From positions 66,848,336 to 66,912,335 of the forward strand of contig NC_081183.1 of NCBI RefSeq assembly GCF_029867415.1: a stretch of DNA of 64,000 bases, read 5' to 3'. The DNA is from Vicia villosa. Lineage: Eukaryota > Streptophyta > Magnoliopsida > Fabales > Fabaceae. Below, in pieces: positions 58,801 through 64,000 of the stretch; the first letter of the stretch is position 1, and the number at the start of each line of letters is the position of its first letter. The translations under genes were made by a program, and so were the position numbers. The notes under the pieces were generated by a model that did no database searches, was not told the origin of the DNA, and saw only the letters and a program-made list of their open reading frames with translations.

Positions 58801-60033
58801 GGAAATTTCAAACAATGAGATGCTTGACAGACGGACTCACTGGGGATTGAGAATATCAAGTATTGGCACAGTGGCTTGAGAAGGTTTGTAATGTGATAAC
58901 CGATATCAATTGGGGTTTGTAAGAATAACATTCTCTGTGGGGATGTATCACTGTCTTGGCTGGGTATTGATTCTGATTATCTGGCTTATGCTTCGTATGC
59001 ATGTTTGAATTTTTCTATGGCGTAATGATCCACCTTGATGGATATGCTACGCATTTTTGAGGATGCAATGTTATATGCAATGGAAACTATATGCATAGTG
59101 CCAAATAAAGGCATTGGTGTGATAGAGAAGCAGGATCATTGGAGTCCGTTGCTTGTACTCTTGAATTACCAATATGAGTTGGTGTTGGAAACCCTGCTGT
59201 ACCAAAGATTATGGGCAACTGCGCCGAGGGTTGAAATGTAGCTTCGTCGGGGAGGAAGTTACTTCGTTTGACTTTCCCTACGTCTTGAACTGCTTGGGGA
59301 TGGTGAGATGGACATGGACCTCTTCAGGTTCCTCATGCTTCCTAGTGCTGATGAGTTATGCACAGAAAAACAACATTTGGATGCAATGGCACTCCCTTGG
59401 GGTGCTTTCATGTTCATGTAAAGTCATGTTTCATTTTTAGCTTGTGATTATTATTATTCCCCAATGTTCTCAATGCAATGTTTAATAATGAATTAAATCA
59501 CATTTCGCATACGAAAAATTGGAAAATAGAAGAGAAAATTTTTTAGAAAAAAAGGATCATTTTATTGATGGCATGCCTGTGAATAGGCCTTTGTACAAGG
59601 AAGCAACTCCAAATGAGGTAGTTGCAAAAAGAAATAAAAAACAATAGGTAAAATAGCAAAGAGAAATGCTTGAATTTCCATTAAAATTGATATTGCTAAA
59701 GTTCCCATATCCTTGATTGTCTCAATGCTTTGCTTCGAAAGCGTAGTGGTTGAATTGATCTGTCCATTGCCAAGGGTGCATGATGGTGTTTGTGAAGAGT
59801 GTTCAGACTGCAGTCTCTCGCTCTTGATCCCTAACTTTTGCCTGGATTGCCCTTTCGGGTTTTCAATCCAGTGGGATACCCTTTTTTGCCTAAGTCGCCC
59901 TTTCGGGTTTTCAACTTAGCGGGTTTGTTTTTTTTTATCCCTAACTTTTGCTTGGACTGTTTCTTTTTTATGTCCTCCGGGATGCCCATTATTGCCTAAG
60001 TTGCTCTTTCGAGTTTTCAACTTAGCGGGTCTT
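58801..60033 (-). other. Ogre 3' untranslated DNA after pol
   Basis: No gene. At 59820-60030 there are four related segments of the type CCCTAACTTTTGCCTGGA and TGCCTAAGTCGCCCTTTCGGGTTTTCAACTTAGCGGG, each a short inverted repeat around AACTTAG/CTAAGT. Similar motifs occur in the left (720-805) and nested (30740-30810) Ogres. Confidence 0.6.
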
Positions 60034-61481
60034 TTATGCGTAGTATTTTTTGACTGAGTCTTAATTGACTAGAAGTGGAACGTCTTCCCCATCCATCTTT
60101 GTCAGGATTAAAGCATCCCTTAAGAAGGCTCTCTTCACGATGTATGGTCCCTCATAGTTGGGAGTCCATTTTCCCCTTGGGTCGGTGTAAATTGGCAGGA
60201 CCTTCCTTACGACCAGGTTACCTATGTGGAATTCTCGAGGCTGAATCTTCTTGTCATACGCTTTCTTGATCCTCTTTTGGTACAACTGGCCATGGCAAAT
60301 AACAGATAATCGTTTCTCCTCAATTAAATTGAGATGGTCAAGCCTCGTCTGAATCCATTCTGTTTCATCAAGTTTGGCATCCATCAAGACTCGCAACGAA
60401 GGAATTTCCATAAACAAGAGAGAAGGGAGTTGCCCCAATTGAAGTATGAACTGAAGTTCAGTAGCGATGCAGGGCGAAAGGTAACATTTCATGCCAATCC
60501 TTATATGTTCTAACCATTTTCTGGACGATCTTCTTTATGTTCTTGTTAGCTGCTTCGACTGCGCCATTCATCTTCGGTCGATAGGGTGATGAATTGCCAT
60601 GTTCAAGCTTGAACTCTTCGCACAACTCTTTCGTCAACTCTCCCAATCATATCGATGCCCCACAGAGCGAAGGGCCATGGCGAAGTCAAAATATTCAGAG
60701 GAGTCGAAGGAACATGAATTATGTCTGCATACACTTGGCATTTATGACATTTCTTCACATACACATAACAATCACTTTCCATTGTCATCCAATAATACCC
60801 AGCTCGTAGGATTTTCTTGGCCATAGAGTGCCCACTAGCATGAGTTCCGAAAGAGCCCTCATGGATTTCTCGTATGATCGATTCTGCTTTGTGTCTATTC
60901 ACGCATCTGAGCAGAACCGAATCATAGTTTCTTTTGTACAGGACGTCTTTTGACAAGAAGAATTTGGATTCTAACCTTTGAAGCGTTCGCTTATCACCAA
61001 TTGTAGCATCTTTAGGGTACTCTTGCTTCTCGATATACCTCTTGATGTCAAAATACCACGGATTTTCATCATACACGTCTTCAGTAGCAAGACAATGAGC
61101 AGGGAACACGTGTGCTGGCTCTTTGTAAAGGAGAATTCTTATGTTTGGCGCTTCATTAGGATAGCTGACTCTGAACATTGCTGCCAAAGTAGCTAAAGTA
61201 TCTGCCAATTGATTTTCCTCTCGAGGAATATGGTCGAAGGTGTAAGGAACTAAATTGGGGTGTCGTGTCTCCCAATCACCTTGTACCTGATGTATGACCA
61301 AAGTAGAATGAATCCCCATAAACCTCGAGGATCTTAATCCTCTCGTATTCTGCGACATTATTTAAGCAATAAAAGCATATTCTAGCCGTGAAAGGAATGT
61401 GAGTTTGACGAGGAGAAGTCAAAACCGCCCCAATACCATGACCCATGGAATTTGATGCCCCATCGAACGTGAGAGTCTATC
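60034..61481 (-). pseudogene. pol: Ogre pol fragment: RNase H and integrase with deleted core
   Basis: The minus strand enters at the RNase H motif FDGASNSMGHGIGAVLTSP (about 61465), with NNVAEYEA and DHIPREENQLADTLATLA. Then come the integrase zinc finger HEGSFGTHASGHSMAKKILRAGYYW with KKCHKCQVY, and the start of the core, ALWGIDMIG. Here the sequence jumps to ELTKELCEEFKLEHGNSSPYRPKMNGAVEAANKN in another frame. The stretch expected to hold the second catalytic Asp is missing, while the catalytic Glu is present. The C-terminal part (MDAKLDETEW, QLYQKRIKKAYDKK, DPRGKWTPNYEGPYIVK) follows after a frameshift near 60470, with TAA near 60070 and final DSVKKYYA. Such an integrase would be inactive. 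Confidence 0.87.
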
Positions 61482-61750
61482 TGATGGCTAACTGATTTGT
61501 AAAACGACCATTTTTCTCATGATTGCCTTGATGAATAATAGCAATTTATAGCCACTTTGATTAATGCATCCCACCTTCCTATTTCTCCTTCATTAAAATA
61601 TTGACCTCTTGATTTCTTGAGTCCATTATTTAATTATAAATACAAAGATCACGAAAATTCTAAGCTTTAAGAGCTTTAGAATATTTAAAAATATACTAAA
61701 AATTAAAAACAAGTGTTTTGGGCCAAAATTTGACAAACTGGGCCCTAACA
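61482..61750 (-). repeat. LTR copy 1, internally deleted (269 bp)
   Basis: Matches the start and end of the 720 bp LTR at 62716 but joins ...TCTCATGATT directly to GCCTTGATGAAT. The missing 450 bp include the TATA box. ATT is present at both deletion edges. Confidence 0.88.
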
Positions 61751-61754
61751 CGTT

Positions 61755-62099
61755 TTATTTGGAGCACTTTTTTTTATATGTTTCCTTCCACATGCTTAGT
61801 GAACTCATGATCTCATCATTCTCCCAAACTTCAAGAGGATTTGTCCTCAAATCCAGACCTGCATTAATATGTAGATGATTGAAAAAATATCTCTTCCTGT
61901 TTTCTTTTCTTTCTCTTTCAAATTTATTTATCTTTTCTTCCATATTCTCAAAGAGATCTTTTTTCTCAACCGTCTCTTCTTTTTTTCTCTCCTCTTCTTT
62001 TCTCTTACATTTTTTATTCCTTTTCACTTCCTCGTAAATGTATTTTCTCTCTTTTTCTTTTCTTTCCACTTCTTTACTATTGCTCTCTATTTTTTTCAA
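61755..62099 (-). pseudogene. C-terminal tail piece of a gypsy polyprotein
   Basis: Minus-strand frame of 114 codons. Most of it is Lys/Glu-rich and helical (KEVERKEKERKYIYEEVK, coiled-coil-like). The end, LDLRTNPLEVWENDEIMSSL, resembles the last residues of Ty3/gypsy polyproteins in plants (pattern LRTNPF-E-END-IM). It therefore seems to be the far end of pol, brought next to the protease by a large internal deletion. The same frame recurs at 63430-63783 with a few changes. No function is proposed. Confidence 0.5.
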
Positions 62100-62541
62100 T
62101 GATTATTTCTTTCTTTTCAACATTTATTTTTTTCTCACTTTTTCTTTTCAAAATTTGATCTTGATCATTTTCTTTTGGAACAATAACGATTTGACGATCA
62201 TGCTTTGATCGACGTTGTTGATGCCATGGAAGCCCGAGTAATAAATCCCTCGTTTTGGAAGGCACCACATCACATAGTACCTCATCTTTATATTTTCCAC
62301 GCGTGAAAGAACCTCGCACTTGTGTGGTCACCAAAAGATCAGCCATGTCTTCAAATTCTGGATCCTCAAGACTATAAAGAATATATGGTTCTAGATGCTT
62401 AAGAACCGGAAGTCCCAATTTCTCTACCATAGTTGTACTTGCCATGTTGATCCAGTATTTTCTATCAATGACCAAATCACAAATTTTATCATTTACGATA
62501 CATCTTGTAGACAAAAGACTTTTCATTTGTTTGTCTTCCAT
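62077..62541 (-). pseudogene. Retroviral-type aspartic protease domain, active site lost
   Basis: Minus-strand frame of 154 codons. It starts MEDKQMKSLLSTRCIVNDK and continues with MVEKLGLPVLKHLEPY, GKYKDEVLCDVVP and DLLLGLPWHQQRRSKHD, the fold pattern of Ty3/gypsy proteases located between gag and RT. Where the active-site Asp-Ser/Thr-Gly is expected, the sequence reads VIDRKYWINMAS, so Asp remains but the following residues do not fit a working site. The frame runs into a lysine-rich tail and overlaps the next frame by 23 bases. The partner copy is at 63761-64000. Confidence 0.65.
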
Positions 62542-62701
62542 AATAAACCACTATAAGAAACTAAAACTTGGAAAAAATTACAAAATATGAAACTTTTGAT
62601 GATTTTCCTTTTTTTTCTTTTTTTTTTCAATACAAGATGAAGAACAAAATTGACAAGAAAAAAAAAACAAATTACAAATATTTGGCCCTTTTTAGAACCA
62701 T

Positions 62702-62713
62702 GCTCTGATACCA
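62702..62713 (-). other. Primer binding site (initiator Met tRNA) of tandem gypsy derivative
   Basis: The minus strand reads TGGTATCAGAGC two bases after the LTR end GTTAGCCATCA. Confidence 0.9.
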
Positions 62714-62715
62714 CT

Positions 62716-63435
62716 TGATGGCTAACCGATTTGTAAAACGGCCATTTTTCTCATGATTCGATAAACTTAACAAGCTTGTGATTTTTATATGACAATATAA
62801 TGTTTGAAGCACGAAATTATATATAATGTTTGAGTGGGGCAGAATTGAAACAATGTGAAAATGAAGAAAGAAATTGATGGAAAAGAGTAGAAATGGGGCG
62901 CCACACACTTTCTATGGTTTAGAAAGGATGATAAGCCTAAATGAAGATCACCACAAGAAACTTGGTTTCTTGATAAGATCAAAGTAAGGTTCAATCCAGA
63001 ACCAAAGGAGCAATGCTCTCAAATCACACAAAGAGTTTAACAAAATTCAACTTGTTTTTCATTCATATTTAGCTCCCTATTTATAGGTAAAAGGTAGCTT
63101 ACAATATTAACTCAAGAAATTCTACAACTTCAGCCCACTAGCTAGTCAATAATGGTTTGAAAAAGAAAGGTCACACACTTAAAGGTAGTGGAGAAAGTGG
63201 ATATTAATTGCCTTGATGAATAATAGCAAATTATAGCCACTTTGATTAATGCATCCCACCTTCCTATTTCTCCTTCATTAAAATATTGACCTCTTGATTT
63301 CTTGAGTCCATTATTTAATTATAAATACAAAGATCACGAAAATTCTAAGCTTTAAGAGCTTTAGAATATTTAAAAATATACTAAAAATTAAAAACAAGTG
63401 TTTGGGGCCAAAATTTGACAAGCTGGGCCCTAACA
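62716..63435 (-). repeat. LTR copy 2, full length (720 bp), shared by two units
   Basis: TGATGGCTAACCG to GGGCCCTAACA. A minus-strand TATA box TATAAATAG is at 63077-63085. In minus orientation it is the 5' LTR of the unit to its left and the 3' LTR of the unit to its right. Confidence 0.87.
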
Positions 63436-64000
63436 CGTTTTATTTGGAGCACTTTTTTTATATGTTTCCTTCCACATGCTTAGTGAACTCATGATCTCAT
63501 CATTCTCCCAAACTTCAAGAGGATTTGTCCTCAAATCCAGACCTGCATTAATATGTAGTTGATTGAAAAAATATCTCTTCCTGTTTTCTTTTCTTTCTCT
63601 TTCAAATTTATTTATCTTTTCTTCCATATTCTCAAAGAGATCTTTTTTCTCAACCGCCTCTTCTTTTTTTCTCTCATCTTCTTTTCTCTTACAACTTTTA
63701 TTCTTTTTCACTTCCTCGTAAATGTATTTTCTCTCTTTTTCTTTTCTTTCCACTTCTTTACTATTGCTCTCTATTTTTTTCAATGATTATTTCTTTCTTT
63801 TCAACATTTATTTTTTTCTCACTTTTTCTTTTAAAAATTTGATCTTGATCATTTTCTTTTGGAACAATAACGATTTGACGATCATGCTTTGATCGACGTT
63901 GTTGATGCCATGGAAGCCCGAGTAATAAATCCCTCGTTTTGGAAGGCACCACATCACATAGTACCTCATCTTTATATTTTCCACGCGTGAAAGAAACTCG
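63436..64000 (-). pseudogene. Second internal copy: tail piece and protease piece, cut by window end
   Basis: Almost identical to 61751-62320. It has the same Lys/Glu-rich tail frame (63430-63783), ending in LDLRTNPLEVWENDEIMSSL, and the same protease end with LLLGLPWHQQRRSKHD (63761 to the window end). The same frame break lies between the two pieces as in the first copy, so that break predates the duplication. Confidence 0.7.

Larger units (their letters stand above)
52032..61481 (-). mobile_element. Ogre element, 3' part with pol, extends past right insertion
   Basis: Minus-strand order from right: RNase H and integrase (61481-60034), a 3' untranslated region with tandem array, purine tract (57683-57671) and 3' LTR (57670-52032). 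The LTR begins TGTCATACCCC and ends GCGTGCGACA. The target site would be GTGGG (52027-52031), with its partner outside the window. The element is cut at 61481 by the tandem gypsy derivative. It is the only Ogre here with pol, but its integrase core is partly deleted. Confidence 0.85.
61482..64000 (-). mobile_element. Gypsy-derived non-autonomous element in tandem (LTR-internal-LTR-internal)
   Basis: Two LTRs, TGATGGCTAAC...GGGCCCTAACA (61482-61750 and 62716-63435), alternate with two nearly identical internal regions (61751-62715 and 63436-64000 onward). The second internal region directly follows an LTR, so at least two units share one LTR. The first LTR lacks about 450 bp. The internal DNA encodes only a protease-like piece and a basic/acidic tail. 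The primer site (minus TGGTATCAGAGC) is at 62702-62713. Target bases left of the first LTR are CTATC; the right end is outside the window. Confidence 0.8.

Overview
This 64 kb window is plant nuclear DNA made almost entirely of nested LTR retrotransposons. I found no host gene, rRNA or functional tRNA gene and no CRISPR array. Several Ogre-type (Ty3/gypsy, Tat lineage) elements with 2.7-4.8 kb LTRs, together with Athila, Sirevirus/Maximus-type Ty1/copia and Tekay-type chromovirus elements, point to a legume, most likely tribe Fabeae (pea, vetch, faba bean, Lathyrus). That is inference from element content, not from a marker gene.

Backbone: an old, heavily mutated Athila-type element on the minus strand. 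Its tRNA-Asp-type primer site lies at 51336-51353, gag at 49918-51240, the gag end with protease, RT and RNase H at 16208-18728, and integrase at 6618-7614. Four insertions break it: (1) an Ogre-like element entering from the left edge (1-6617, minus) cuts the integrase gene; (2) a plus-strand Ogre-type solo LTR (7615-16202, duplication GATGA), itself cut by a second, minus-strand solo LTR (10895-15714, duplication AAGGT); (3) a plus-strand Sirevirus (18729-49912, duplication TTTAC); (4) a second large Ogre (from 52032 rightward, minus) cuts the Athila 5' LTR.

The Sirevirus carries gag, a decayed pol, an extra 3' reading frame and several polypurine tracts. Between pol and the extra frame it was hit by a non-autonomous minus-strand Ogre (25171-45243, duplication CCATT) that keeps gag but has no pol. 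That Ogre was hit by a minus-strand Tekay-type chromovirus (31096-39324, duplication TACAT), the best-preserved element here, with one open frame of 1360 codons. LTR divergence counted by eye follows the nesting order: about 7% for the Sirevirus and about 1.5-2% for the Ogre and Tekay.

The right Ogre (52032-61481) shows its 3' LTR, which contains a copia solo LTR that itself contains a 285 bp Mutator-type MITE, then a polypurine tract, a 69 bp tandem array and a pol fragment with RNase H and a deleted integrase core. At 61482 it is cut by a minus-strand gypsy derivative arranged LTR-internal-LTR-internal, a tandem array that runs off the window.

The observations most worth following are tRNA-like blocks with pol III A/B-box sequence in several Ogre-family LTRs, an apparent internal promoter in front of the Sirevirus extra reading frame, the tandem shared-LTR element, and expandable tandem arrays in Ogre untranslated regions.
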